NCBI GenBank assembly: GCA_038503075.1
Contig: JBCAML010000012.1
Coordinates: forward strand, 992,001 to 1,056,000
Length of the DNA stretch: 64,000 bases
Direction: 5' to 3'
DNA from: Gyromitra esculenta
Taxonomy: Eukaryota > Ascomycota > Pezizomycetes > Pezizales > Discinaceae
The position numbers and the translations under genes were made by a program. The notes under the pieces are model-generated. The model made no database searches. It was given only the letters and a program-made list of their open reading frames with translations, and was not told the origin of the DNA. This document shows, piece by piece, positions 35,706 to 47,864 of the stretch; within the stretch, counting starts at the first letter, position 1, and the number at the start of each line of letters is the position of its first letter.

Positions 35706-37952
35706 CTAGTACTATAGGTTTGTACAGCACGGCCATGCATGTTCATGTATGTGCATGAAAGCGCACGTACATGTAGTTATGGCGAGGGCTTTCTCAACGT
35801 TAGCGTTACATGCGTGCACAGCTTCACTACACGTCTTCTGTAAGTGAAAATCTTCATAATAGAGAGGCCTCAAACTAAAGGCAATCTTGGAAACCAAGCG
35901 TCATAATGCATATCTAACGTAAAAATTTTTTATACGATTTAGATGCATATACTGCTTTCATGCAGATATTTCCTGAACCGAACTAACAACTATAGCTAGA
36001 GATTTATTGCGTCTTGGGAGGTAGCTATGCTTTGTGATATTGCGAGACAAATCGTGGTTATTTTCTCCAAATTCGAGTCTTGAGAAACGTGAGTGATAGC
36101 TGGTGATTTAGCGCATTACTATCCTTGTTTTATCAGAGGAATAAAATTTCTCCAAAGCAATGAATCTCCATCAAACTCTGTAGCTACATGTGTCTTCGCA
36201 AGATCCGTGCTAAGAACTATCGAAATTTGATGTATTTGCGATCACTATTTATCACTCGGCGATATTTATAAATCTTTAAAATTGGTGGTCTCGCCTTGCA
36301 TTATCTTGACCTTAACAATGCGTGTATGAATATGAGTATGTACATGATGTCAGTTTCCATACTCGAGTTCAATAACGGGGAGGGACGATATCAAGGTGCG
36401 AACCTGCACGTCACCAATACATGCACAGCGCAAACCCCTGTTACATGTAGTTCTTGTTGGCCCAAAATTCTGTAGCGTACCCGCCAAGTAATCCAAAGAT
36501 AGCGGTTATAAGTTAGGCAGTCCTATATATAGGCATATACTCTAAATATATTATAATTTTGGCATTATATACCCATATATATCAAACACGCGCCTACCAG
36601 CCGCTATAGCACTTGACCTGTAGAGTGACGTAAGGTAAAACAAGACTTCAACTGATGGCAGGAGACCGAGTGACTAACCATACTGAGGTAGACCTTTATT
36701 CTGGTACCTATCAAAACAACGCGTATACGGCGATTCTGCAAACAAAATTCAGACTAGTCCACTACATCTCCAAACTTGCCCTTCTATCGTAGGTTTTATC
36801 ATATGGTATCTCTAAGGGTACTTTAGCGGGTATGTTTGGTCCTGATCAATGAAAATTACCAGTTAGTACTAGGTTAGGATATGCATAGGATCAGTAGAGC
36901 AAAGCAATCTCCTATGGAAAAGGCTAGGGCCCACGCGCATGTGGGTATTCCCCTTATAAAGCATGTCTTAAGCAGTTCCTGTGAGTAAATTCGGTATCTC
37001 TACTATTAGTTAAGACATAATGAATGAAACATTGATTTAAGTGTCATACCCTCTAGATATTGACATTTGAGCACGTAATGCGCGCGAATATTTAACCGGC
37101 TGTGAGCGTGGACTTCTGGGAGTGTGTAGGAGAAGTACAGTTTCCGATTCCTAGTGTTGAGTGGAGCAAAAGATGTGTTGTTCGAAACAGAGTCAGAAAA
37201 AGCAATAAGAAAGGAGTACATCCGGATCACTCCGGAAGATAAATGAGACTTTACCTGTGGGGGCAAAATTTGGATATAATATCATCGCCGATGTCAACGA
37301 TCCCGAATCGAGGGGTAGCGCTGCTCCCACCGCCAAACTCCGAGAGTGGGCTGTCGTCTGCTGGGGTCGTGTAGGAGGGTAGTCTTATACCTCGATTTGA
37401 GATGCAATTAATTAAACACTGGATAAGGTCTGAAATCTAATAGAGCGACGAAGTTCAGAGCTTCGTGTGCCTATGATAGAGGGACGCGTATTTGAGTTGC
37501 TGACCTGGTATAGTGAATGGATCGCGATACTAATCGTCAGGGGGCCATTATGCAATCCCTGGAACTTCCCGGGTTTACAACAGATATTTTACTGGGTGGG
37601 GTCTGCAATTTCGTGTCTGGCTGTTTCTCGTTAGTTGGATGATAATACAGATGTTTTAGATCAACCCCCAAAGTTGGCTTCGGTAAAATAAAGTACCCAC
37701 TAATTTATTTCCCACGTGTGGATCCCTGGTATTAAGTGACACAAAGCATCCAGCAAGCCCCCAGGGCTGGAGTAGAACCTTCGAGAACGAATTATTAGGT
37801 AGATCAGAAGCAACGGTTTTAGAATGACGCTATTAAAGGTGGACTGCTCATTAATCCCTTTGGTCACTACAATCCCTGTAAGTAAGATAGAGAGTCAATT
37901 CATAATTCGTGCACCCAGGCTATACTATAGTGTAAGAGATGACAAGGAGTAG
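35706..37952. other. Gene-free stretch
   Basis: About 2.2 kb with no supported gene; two TACATGTA palindromes at 35768-35775 and 36442-36449. Confidence 0.4.
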
Positions 37953-37954
37953 TA

Positions 37955-38082
37955 CTTGCCTACTAGGAGAAGAACCCGGAAACAGGGGTGTGTGGCTTTA
38001 ATGCCAATAGCATCGGGCACGGTTCTGTAAGCATACAAAGCCACACACCCCATGTTTCCGGGTTCTTCTCCTGGTGGACGAG
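37955..38082. mobile_element. Foldback MITE family, copy 2 (128 bp)
   Basis: The left arm starts CTTGCCTACTAGGAGAAGAA and the right read in reverse starts CTCGTCCACCAGGAGAAGAA. Both continue CCCGGAAACA and GGGGTGTGTGGCTTT. TA flanks both ends (37953-37954 and 38083-38084). The loop holds GCATCGGGCACGGTT, which is also in copy 3. Confidence 0.82.
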
Positions 38083-38084
38083 TA

Positions 38085-41000
38085 TAGACAACGTATAACG
38101 TATACTCTTTCCTGAAAACGACACATCATCTGCGTGTGGATGGTAGAGATTAATGTTTTCGAGCTGCATGAATTATGAGCTGCACTTCATCAGTGCTTAC
38201 AGGGGCTAATAGTCAACGGTATTTACTTATCATTCCAATCGCAGAAAGTATCTGCCTCATCGGTGTAAATTTATAGATAAAATTTTGCTGTACATGGGCT
38301 ACGTCGGTCGCTGCCTGCCACTGATTTCTCCTGAGCTGGAGACTAATCCTCATAAGATTTTTGGTCCTGCGTTTTGGTTTGTTAGTGCCTTCTTTCTCTT
38401 TTGCCAGATGCTCTAACGTACGTATAGTTGATGCGTTGTCCGATGAGGTGTTGTGATGGGTCTGCCCCGGAATGCGACAATTGCAAGCATTTCAATGCAT
38501 ATGTAGCACCGGAAATTTCATCGGGCTAGAACACTGGTAAAATCTATGATATTCCCTGTCAGTATCTTATTCTGGGCCTATTGATTTTTATTGATGTTCC
38601 CATTTCGAACAGCAATCCAAATGTGCCCGTTCAAGTTTCAATCAGATACGTGGAATCGCCTCATTTCCCACCATATGTTTGGTTGACCGATTAATGTTGG
38701 TCATAAGCCGGGTAATTCACGCCTTGCCCTTGACAATCCGCTGTCGACTTCTGTTTTCTTTTCCCAAACCCCGCTCTTCGGTTGATCCGCATTTCGGCGC
38801 CCTGTCTCATCTGCTGTTCAGGGCAGCCGCCTCGTTCTGATTCAGTGGAACTTCGGCAATTTAATGTTTCTAGATGAGTGATGCTTGGCGACTGCAGCGC
38901 ATGATGACATCGAGCGAGAGATCAGGAACAGCGATTCTTGGGCCCATCGGAAAGTTTCGAGACCACCAATAAATTGTTTGCGATACGAGAATTTTACATA
39001 TCCATTATACACCGAAGCATTAATAATAATCTTACCAATACATTTGCATCCGCCTCCTACTTTCCTCGGACTTCTTTCCGTGTAATCGAAAGCAAGAGGT
39101 AATATATCAGAAGTAGATTCACGCGGGGATTGAAGATCACCGTGTATCACTCGCTTCACTGATTTATTGAGCTTTGAGAAAAAAATCCTAATATAGTACT
39201 ATTTGAGCGTGGCTGAAGGAGTAGTTTGAGGGAAGAAGCCAACGAAATATAGGGACCTAAAACGTGGGTTTAGAGAAAAATATCCTTATAGATATTCAAG
39301 GGCAAGACAAAACGGCACGCAGGTATCGTACATAATGTTTGAAACCAATAGCAAACCTGGCTAGTAAGCCCCATTCTGCCACGAGCTGAGAACTAAGACA
39401 GAAAGATATCTACGCTAAGAGACTGCGTCGCATTGATAGTAATCTTGATTCAAGTTTTCCTACGTAACATGGAAACTATGAAGTTTTGCGATTTTCATAA
39501 AGAATATCCATTTCTCGTCAATCAGGCCATACCATAATCCTTACCACCGCCATAGCTTAATGTAGTCCCAATCGCATGATTTCCACCCTCATCAACTAGT
39601 TACATCCTCTCTTTAGCTTGAGACTACCACATAGGCCATATACAATTAGTTAGAACTCTAAAACGTACCTTAAATCAGACATCAGCTAATCTAGCTTGCA
39701 GTGTTTGACGTCCTTGCATACACAACAACTGGCTCATCGTCGACTTCTTGTTGAAGATAACCATCGAGCATATCTTGTTTTGGATTATTCAAGTTTCGAA
39801 GGACAGGTTTGGTAAGCGGGGTGGTACCTGGTAGTGTCGTTAGTGTTGGCCAAAAATAAGTAGACAATGAGATCCTGACCAGGTGTTTTGGTTTTATCCA
39901 CAGACGCAGAGGAGGGAGGAGCATTCTTGGTTTGAGCTGCTGCCTGAGCATTTTCTGGAGAATGCATTTCGGTTTAGAGAGAAAGTAGCCTGAGTAAAGA
40001 TCAATTTCTAACGGTTTTTGTGATGAGATTGATAGATGTCGGACCATGGCCAGGAACGGAGGAATGTGGGCCATACTTATGTTTCCCAGAATTAAGAACA
40101 AGATGTATTAGGATGGGATCAGAGGTTTGATTATAGCCACACAATACCATCAATCCATCTTCCTGATAGCCATAGGATAAATATCACCATCTGATAGGCA
40201 GGGAGCGTTTCGTTATTGCTGTCTATTTCTTACGATTAAGCTAAGCAGGATTAGACACGCACAGCACGAGTATGGCGCAGCCTTTGCGCAAAAAAATTTT
40301 CCTCCGATCTACGCTCAGCTATACTTACATGTATGTATAAGTCTTAGATAACGCATCGGCTCACGATCGTGTGTGGAGTTTAATATGGCAACCTACTAGC
40401 GGTAAATAAGGTGTAAAGGGATTTTGACGTAGTAAATTTGATATCTATGGATGAATTTCACAGATACCCCTAGTCTTGCACCGATCTGCCTGTGAATTTG
40501 CGCGATATGAATAAGCCCTAGTATGCGCGCTGCCTTTCATTATTTTGCTTTTAAATTGCCAAGGAGAGTCTAGGGACTGGTCGTGGTTTCTGGTAGTATT
40601 CAGCTATAATTTAAATGGGAGATCTTTTCCAACCGTCAAGGCCGTATTGTGCTTATCTGGCCCAGAATTCTGTCCATGATTCTGTCTCAGTTCTTCGAGA
40701 AACTTATTGTTTCGAACTAAATCAGTAGCTGCTGGTAAAACTACATAAAGATCTAAGAATGCAAATCTGAGCCACCTAAAACAAGTATTACATGTTTTAC
40801 TCTGTGTCCACATGAGCTATCAGCGACCTGGACTTACCAGAGCCCCGCAGGGCTTGTATATCTTCTAGCCCCTGGCAATCATGCTCACTAGACACCAGTT
40901 CAGGATCTCTTGCTCTTTGTTAAAACAAGAAGTAGTTCAATGACAATTCACCAAATCTTTTGCCATCCTGAGCCTCTAACGAGGCCCTAAATTGCTTCAA

Positions 41001-41807
41001 TTTAGATCCCAGATAGACAGCTTCATAGGAAGCGGATGGATATAGTGTATTGGGGGACGTGTGTAACAAAAAAAATTCAAGATATTAGCACCGCATAGTA
41101 CCATTTCTCGTGTACATGAGGACGCTCGGTCGTGATCATCGACCTCTCCAGCCCTGCTCGCATCGTTTATTGGCTCTTTGGCTCTGATGGCGTCCAATTG
41201 CCTCCTGTAGTGGATTGTCTATGACAGAGTTTAGATTCAGCTCTATATATTGTTCGGGATTGATGAAAAAGTGTTAGATGACCCTGAGGAGCGGTAGGAG
41301 CAACTATCTTTTGGGAACGTCCGATCTTAACCACAACATGTCACTGGCGATGCAACACGCATACCATCATGATCAAAGGTAGTTGGCGCACTCAGAAATG
41401 CACTGGCATATTGTCAGATAGTTCAAACGAATCAAAGCACTACACCCATTCGTCACTACTGGGATTGCTTTTTGTGGTACCAAATGCAAGGTCTCCCCAT
41501 TATGCGGATACGTACTGCCGGTACCTCCAAGCAGGACTTCCCGGGTGATCTTAAACCTAACGAACCAATCAACTAGTATCACACAAAGGACTAGCTAACC
41601 AGATATATTTACCAAAAACACGTATTTTTTTTGCAGGCCGCGAGTACCGGTTTTGATTCAGCGTCAATGCACCATGATGATCTGATAATGCGGGGAATAT
41701 TTCCGTTCCATCTTCACCTGGAGCTTCGCCTCTTGTACAACCTTCAAAGGCAAATCAACGACTGGCAGTGCCGTGTAGTACTTGCTACCTCCTGCAAGGA
41801 TGCTAGT
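38085..41807. other. Gene-free stretch
   Basis: About 3.7 kb with no supported gene. A minus-strand ATG frame at 39967-39785 (Ala/Ser/Thr-rich) and an overlapping frame at 40101-39691 were considered. They are in different frames, no convincing splice pair joins them, and no family is recognised. Confidence 0.35.
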
Positions 41808-41809
41808 TA

Positions 41810-41936
41810 CTTGTCTTCCAGGACAAGAACCCGGAAACAGGGGTGTGTGGCTTCAATGCCAGTGGCATCGGGCACGGTTGCTTAGAATACAAAGCCACAC
41901 GCCCCATGTTTTCGGGTTCTTTTCCTAGAAGACAAG
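41810..41936. mobile_element. Foldback MITE family, copy 3 (127 bp)
   Basis: The left arm starts CTTGTCTTCCAGGACAAGAA and the right read in reverse starts CTTGTCTTCTAGGAAAAGAA. Both continue CCCGGAAAC / CCCGAAAAC and the GTGTGGCTT core. TA flanks both ends (41808-41809 and 41937-41938). It is the copy closest in sequence to copy 2. Confidence 0.82.
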
Positions 41937-41938
41937 TA

Positions 41939-44862
41939 AAAGACACCTGTGCCGCACATTAGACAAGTGTATGTTTAATTCGTTCAGCACTAGATCCAAC
42001 CTATCCCATAGTCTGTCGAAAAATACTTCCCCCCCAAAGTGGCGGTGGCTTAACGCAGTAACACCGCAAAGTGGCCAATGAAAAATAGCAAGATCTAACC
42101 CCCACCAGGGCGAGGACAGCTCTGACAGACTGTGGGATATTATATGAATTTTCGTGAGCAGTTGCTTAGCTACAGCCAACCTTGAGATTCCTTCAGAGGC
42201 CAATACGAAGACAAAGTCTAAGAGCTACCCACATCCTTCATTTATGTGTGGTATCATGATCCAGATCCACCACATTCGCACTTCGTTCTAACGAATGCTA
42301 AGATTCACCACTTCACCCTTCTGCAACTGGTTTTCGTCACGGCAGGCTGGTTAAGAGCATATTCGATTACCTGCAGTGGATGTTTCTTACCGTGGAGCTC
42401 CTTACCGCGTGCAATGTTACCTCACTATATTTATTTAACAGCGGCTAGGGCACGGTCCTAAATCGCATTTCTGAGCAGCAGAGAAGGCAGCTGTGACCCG
42501 GGACATGTGGCACAGTTCCACACCCCCCTTCCTACCCGTAGAGTACCGGTGGGAATCATTCCCGCAGCGAACGTTTCTTACCACCTCCACGCGATCGAAA
42601 AATTCCTACCCATGCAAGGCGGGAGAAATGCGAAACAGTTATTTCGGCGGCTGTGCCTGGGATAGACAGGAGCACCCTGTTTGGAGTATCTTAAGGGTAG
42701 AGTATGATAAAGATTGCATGTATGACTTTGGAAATGGTTGCCTGTTCACACGAAAGCCAACCAGGGTAACAATTAAGGGAACATTTGGCTAATCATGAAC
42801 CAATTCCCAAAGGTGGTCCTCGGCCGCCTCCTCGACTACAGATCACCAACCTGACTAAATGCGAGTGATATTGTATGAACGCATTGTTACTCAGCCATTC
42901 CAACAGCTTGATTGGAATGAGAAAGGAGCAGATGTTGGCCAAGATTGGACATTGGGTTACATAGCCAGTGTAGCATTTCATATCCCCTAGAATCTACAGT
43001 TTTGAAGAAACCACATTTACTATTAGAGCGTTGCAGTGAAGCTTCTTGTATATTTTGGAATTCGGGGGTCCCCTAGGATAATGTTCTCGATCACCCCGCT
43101 GGGCTATGTCGTTGGGAACCCGCTGAAACATTTACATATTTTCTTATTTCTGCCAGACCACTGACTGGGCAAAATCTCGCCGGAGATTGAGTTACTATTT
43201 CAAATCATTAGGGTAACGGGTGTGAACTTGCGAGGAGGCCTGAATTTAAAGACTGTTCTACTTCGGAGGTCATGATCAGACATCGCTCGTAGAAGCCGGA
43301 CGCTTTGACATGTGGATAATTGCCGCATAAAGTACTTCCTTCTCCTACATTCGCCTCAGGAAATCCAACAAGAGTAGAAATGTCGTACAGTGGCAGGGAC
43401 CCAATGGTTTGTTTTTTTGAAGACAACATGCACGTGTAAAAATCAACGCTACGGGCACGTTAATAGATATTTCTATAGTGTCTCACCAAATGCCACAACT
43501 AGCGATCGTGACATAATGCCCTTTTCATAGCAGGGTTTCTTATTCTTTCACATTTTTCGAAGGGACGTACGTGCATGTAAAAATTTTCTCGGTGGTTCTA
43601 GCTGTCTAAGACTGTACGATCGAGTATTCAATACACACTGCTACGACTGACGTTGTCGATGCTGAACACCTGTTGCACAAACTTTTTCTGTGTTGTGTGG
43701 GAGTATATCTATCCTTCACCGCGCAGGCGCCACAAACTCACGACCGGCATCCTACATCTCCACGCAAATTAACTTACTGGGTCGCGTTTGTCTCGCAAGA
43801 GAGAAAGAGGGTGTAATAGGCCTTGGTATATTCGGCCAAACGCCCCTTTTGGGGGGGGGAGGGTTTGGCTATTGACCCTTGGGTCGCCATTATTCACAAA
43901 ACAGTCCTTGGATATATATCCCGATGTGGGGGCGACGGAGTTACCCGTTAAATGAAACCATAACGCAAATTTTATGGATCGTCATATGCATACTCGTATT
44001 CTTCAGACGTTACCAGACACTGGTATGGGCTGCCGCCAGCATGCAGTATGTTCATCCGCATTCAGTATGATGTAACTGGCTGAAAATTAAATGGATGCTT
44101 CACTAGAAAACTCCTATGGCTTTTGACTCTCATGCAACTAAGAGCTTAACCTAGTAAATTCTTGTGATTTGTTTAGGGCGTGGTAAATAGATATTCACAG
44201 AAGGTGAGCTAGCAGGAGAGACATTGCGCTCCCCGTTACCAGATTCCAGTAACGTTTGAAGAATACAAGGATCAAGACGGAGAGTCCTGTCTGGTTCCGA
44301 GCAGAGGCTTTGGTTAATAGATGATCAACTCAAGGTGGAAACTTGGTAATCGGAATATTATACTGCACACGAGGAAATACTTATTCGTTATTCGGCATGA
44401 CCCAGTACTACACATGAGTACGTGGTATATAATTGTAAGTAAGGGTCAGAGGCAATAGAGTGATGCTACATGTATGAAGAATGACGAGCAGCCATGTACT
44501 TTTTATTTTTTATTTTTTTTTAGCCTAGTAATATCCATAAAATCGCTATCTACGCATATGCATTGTGGATTTTTAAAAAAAAGTCATTGGGCAGATTCTC
44601 CGTAGAATATTTTAGTTTGAATTCTCCAACTGGCTCCAGAGAATAGAGTCATTTAAATTTAGCTGCCTGCCTACCGGCCTACAAAAGCGCTCTAAATCTG
44701 CATTCAAAAAAAATGTTATATAGTATAAACACATGAAGTACTACCCTGCGAGCATGCATAGTGCAGGCTAATGGGTGATGGCTTTTGTGAGGCGCTGTTT
44801 CTGCTAGGGGCTCGTTTTATATCGTCCTATCAATTAAGGGATTTTAAAAGAGAGAGTAAAAG
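41939..44862. other. Gene-free stretch
   Basis: About 2.9 kb with no supported gene. A G9-type run lies near 43851 and a T-rich tract at 44501-44521. A TACATGTA palindrome lies at 44467-44474. Confidence 0.4.
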
Positions 44863-44868
44863 AAAAAA
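44863..44868 (-). terminator. Pol III T-run downstream of the 5S gene
   Basis: Six consecutive T on the minus strand, 17 bases past the 3' end of the 5S transcript model. Runs of four or more T end Pol III transcription. Confidence 0.5.
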
Positions 44869-44885
44869 CGTACTAACTTAACTGA

Positions 44886-45000
44886 GTTCAGTACCTGGGA
44901 TTCCCACATGGTCACCCACTGCAGTACTAACCAGGCGATACGATGCTTGGATATGCCAGAGCGAACGGGATGGCTCATTCTCATCGTTCTATGACCGAAC
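44886..45000 (-). rRNA. 5S ribosomal RNA gene or recent pseudogene
   Basis: The minus strand contains the strongly conserved 5S core GCCTGGTTAGTACT, then GTGGGTGACCA and GGGAATCCCAGGT, preceded by ATCCCGTTCG and TCCAAGC in the correct order. The ends pair as helix I: 5' GTTCGGT with 3' ACTGAAC gives seven base pairs including one G-U. The length of about 115 nt is slightly short of the usual 118-120. Dispersed single 5S copies are normal in filamentous ascomycetes. A T-run lies 17 bases downstream. Whether it is transcribed cannot be decided from one copy. Confidence 0.78.
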
Positions 45001-46010
45001 ACGTTGTTTGCAAGCAGTGTCTCCACTATGAAGAGAATTTTGAGGACAGCGGTAGACGCAGGGTGCCCAGCGCCCCCCTCTGTATAGGAATATAATTAAT
45101 ACCCACATGTACACGTATCATACGACACTCCTAGGGCTGATCGAATACGTAAATACATGTAGCTGTATTTTATTTCAAAAGTTCCCGCCCTGACACATCA
45201 TACATGTATTCAAGGGATTATCTGAGTCAAAAGACGTCTGCGTTGTATCAAATCGCCATCAGATCTGTTTCACCATGTACTCGCGATCGGAAAATCGTTG
45301 CATAGAGTGAAATGTCTAACTTCCTAAGATCATATCTAATGAAAAACATTGTCCATACACTCAGAAAATTTTATTTCCGGTACGCCTGGGGAGAAAGTTA
45401 GCGTACGTCACGAACTATGATCAGAGGTGGTGGTGGTGGTGGTATGGTACTTCAGGAATGGAGCTGTTTGGCTAGCTAGTGTCACTACGATTAACTGGAA
45501 CTTTGTGGATTGATAGCATTTCCGGGTCCTTCTGCACAGCAGTTTTTTCCTCGCCGGTTTTGTTTCTAGTTCAGGTAGTGAGGTTTTGTTTTTCGCGATT
45601 TTAGACTTTTTAAGAGTACCATAACCTACGGGTTGAGTGTACCTAATGAATAGATAACAACAACGACTCACTGCATGGCAGTACTTCCCCGGCAGAAAAC
45701 CACAAGAAAGCCGATTCGCTATATCATACCCTTCTAACTGGACGGTGCTACGCCGTCTGCTTTAGACGAGCTGTCACCCTTATTACCTAGCTAGCCCATC
45801 GCGATATCAAGTAACTATACTCACCCAGCGATTAGAAGGAAAAAAAAAAAATCGCCAAGAACGAGTGATATCACATGAATTCATATTCCAAATTTACAAT
45901 ACTTTTCTGCGCGTACCACAGCAAAAAAAAAAAGAAAAAAATTAAGAAATGATAGGAAAAGCGAGAGAAAGGGAGAGAGAGGAAGAGAGAGAGAACGGCC
46001 ATTCCTACCG
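45001..46010. other. Gene-free stretch with simple repeats
   Basis: No supported gene. It contains a (GGT)n run at about 45426-45442, A-rich runs near 45840-45851 and 45923-45940, and a GA-rich tract at about 45961-45994, just before the RRB1 stop codon. Two TACATGTA palindromes lie at 45154-45161 and 45201-45208. Confidence 0.6.
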
Positions 46011-47541
46011 TTAAACAGAAATAGTTTTAAAAACACTAAACCCATCCGCTCCCGTAGCCACCACAGTTCCCGGTGCCTGTCGCTGCCAATGCACCTCCTT
46101 TACATCTTTACAATAGTGCACAAACAGTAATTGCGGGGGCACGTCCTCTACGCCGCCGGTATCTCTGCTCTCCTCGTCGTCTAGCTCTACCGACAGATCC
46201 CATAAGGTGACGGTGCTGTCCGCCGAGCCTACGGCCACGATACTGTCCTCCGTCGGATGAAACTCAATACTCGTGATCGGCCGCTGGTGGAACGTGAAGC
46301 TCGCGGTCGCACTGACGTGGCCACCCTTCAGGGTGTTTGGAAAAGTCCGCAGGTCCCAGACCGCCCACACACCGTCGTCCGCGCCGGTGCTGAGCAGGTG
46401 CGGCACAGAGCGACACCAGGATGCGACGTTGACGTCGGACGAGCTCACGTCCACGCTCAACTGGTGTCGTTTGGTGTTTGCGCGTGCGTCGTAGATCTTA
46501 ACGGTCCCGTCGCTGCTGGCGCTGGCGAATACGTGGCGCTCGGCGGGACTCCACTGCAGCTCTTCGATGCTGCCCGTGTGGCCTCGGAATGGGTCCTTTA
46601 CGGTCACCCACCCGCCGTCTTCGCGGCGCGTAGAGACGAAGATGCGGCCGTCGTTGTCGCCGGTGACGAGTTTGCCGGCGGCTTCGCGCGGGTGGGGGCA
46701 CCAGTCGAGGGCGTAGCCTTCGGTCTGTTTGTGCATTTTGAGGGTGGTGGGTTTGTTGGCGGAGGCGGGGATGAGGGTGCCGGGGGTGTCGAAGGAGGCT
46801 AGGTGGGTGGACAGGTCCCAGATGTGAACATCGCCGGTTTCGGCGAGGGAGGCGGCGAGGGGGAAGTGCGGGGAGGTGCGGATCCGGTTTGTTGTTGTTG
46901 GGAGGGGGAGAGAGCGGGATTCGAGGATTGGGTCGTCTTCGGTATCAGATTCATCGTCGTCTTCATCGTCGTCGGGTTTGGCTGGGAGGCTGTTAGTGGG
47001 AGATACATAAGAATTCAGAGAATGGGGGTTTCGTGGTTTTTATGTCTTGCATTAATAAAACAGAATATAACATACCCTGCTGCATTTTCTGCAATCCGCT
47101 CAGCTTCATGACCGTAACCTCGTTATCCCTCGCCCTCGCCGCCTGCGTCCCCGTCGCCAAATACACCGTCGCCGGATACGTCCTCCTCTCGTCCCCCAGC
47201 CCGTCGTGCAGAATATCAAAACTCAGACACGGCCAATTGACGTTCATCGAGTGCAGCATATGGTATGCACTCGGGTCGGGCTCCAGGATCTCATCCTTCG
47301 CCAGCTGCCGTCTACTCGGCATATACACCTGTTGATCCACATCCATGCCCTCCACCTTCTCGTCCTCGCCGGGGTCCTCGCCATCAGCGCCGGCTTCGAT
47401 CACGTCGGAATCAGACTCGAACTCGTCTTCGTAGTTATCTTCAAAATCACCCATTTCGGCAGGCTGCGACTCGGGGGTTTCGCGGGACCGGTTTTTGAGG
47501 CCGCCGCCCGGGGAGCTGTTCTCCGCGGAACGTTTCGACAT
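46011..47541 (-). CDS. RRB1: Ribosome assembly WD-repeat protein RRB1 (GRWD1), two exons
   Basis: Nuclear/nucleolar chaperone which in yeast binds newly made ribosomal protein L3 and is needed for 60S assembly. Exon 1 is 47541-47076 and exon 2 46981-46011, with a 94-bp intron, giving 478 residues. The N-terminal ~75 residues hold a basic start (MSKRSAENSS), then an acidic tract rich in Asp and Glu. The histone-chaperone-type N-terminal segment follows (AYHMLHSMNVNWPCLSFDIL), then WD repeats. The clear repeats are around HTGSIEELQWSP...ASSDGTVKIYDAR, DVNVASWCRS...VWAVWDLR and ITSIEFHP...STVTLWDL. A second acidic stretch (DDDEDDDESDTEDD) lies just after the intron. Two tandem acceptors (CTAACAG and, 8 bp on, CTCCCAG) are present; only the second keeps the frame. 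Divergent with ENP1 across 323 bp. Confidence 0.93.
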
Positions 47542-47864
47542 TTCCTAGGGTGATTAACGGTGGAATTGAGGTACTGCGAGTGTCTGAGGGTGTGATGGCT
47601 GTAGTTGGAGTTGGAGTTGGAGGTGGTGGTGGTGGGGAGTTCTGAGGCTTGACATATTTTTTGCTGCCCCACCTGTTTGTTACCTAAGCACGAAGATCTC
47701 GCCAAAGCAAAGCCCCACAACAAATCCATTTTTTTCTCGTCCTGCGCGCCGATAACCTTTTCCCAACGACACCCCGCCGCCGACACACAGATCCCAGAAT
47801 ACCCACCCCACACACAAAATAATATCCATAAACCTCCATAAAAAAGGGGAGAAGTTTGCTCAAC
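47542..47864. promoter_or_regulatory. Bidirectional promoter of RRB1 and ENP1
   Basis: The 323-bp interval separates the start codons of two ribosome-assembly genes read in opposite directions, so both promoters must lie within it or overlap. It has GGAGTT and GGT microrepeats near 47599-47635 on the RRB1 side. On the ENP1 side it has pyrimidine tracts and short A runs. I see no exact yeast PAC or RRPE ribosome-biogenesis element. Confidence 0.65.

Noticed and set aside
39691..40101. Two overlapping minus-strand frames suggestive of a frameshifted small gene
   Set aside because: No splice pair or single indel joins them convincingly, and no family is recognised.
46257..46802. 181-codon plus-strand open frame
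   Set aside because: It is the opposite-strand shadow of the RRB1 WD-repeat exon, produced by GC-rich codon use.
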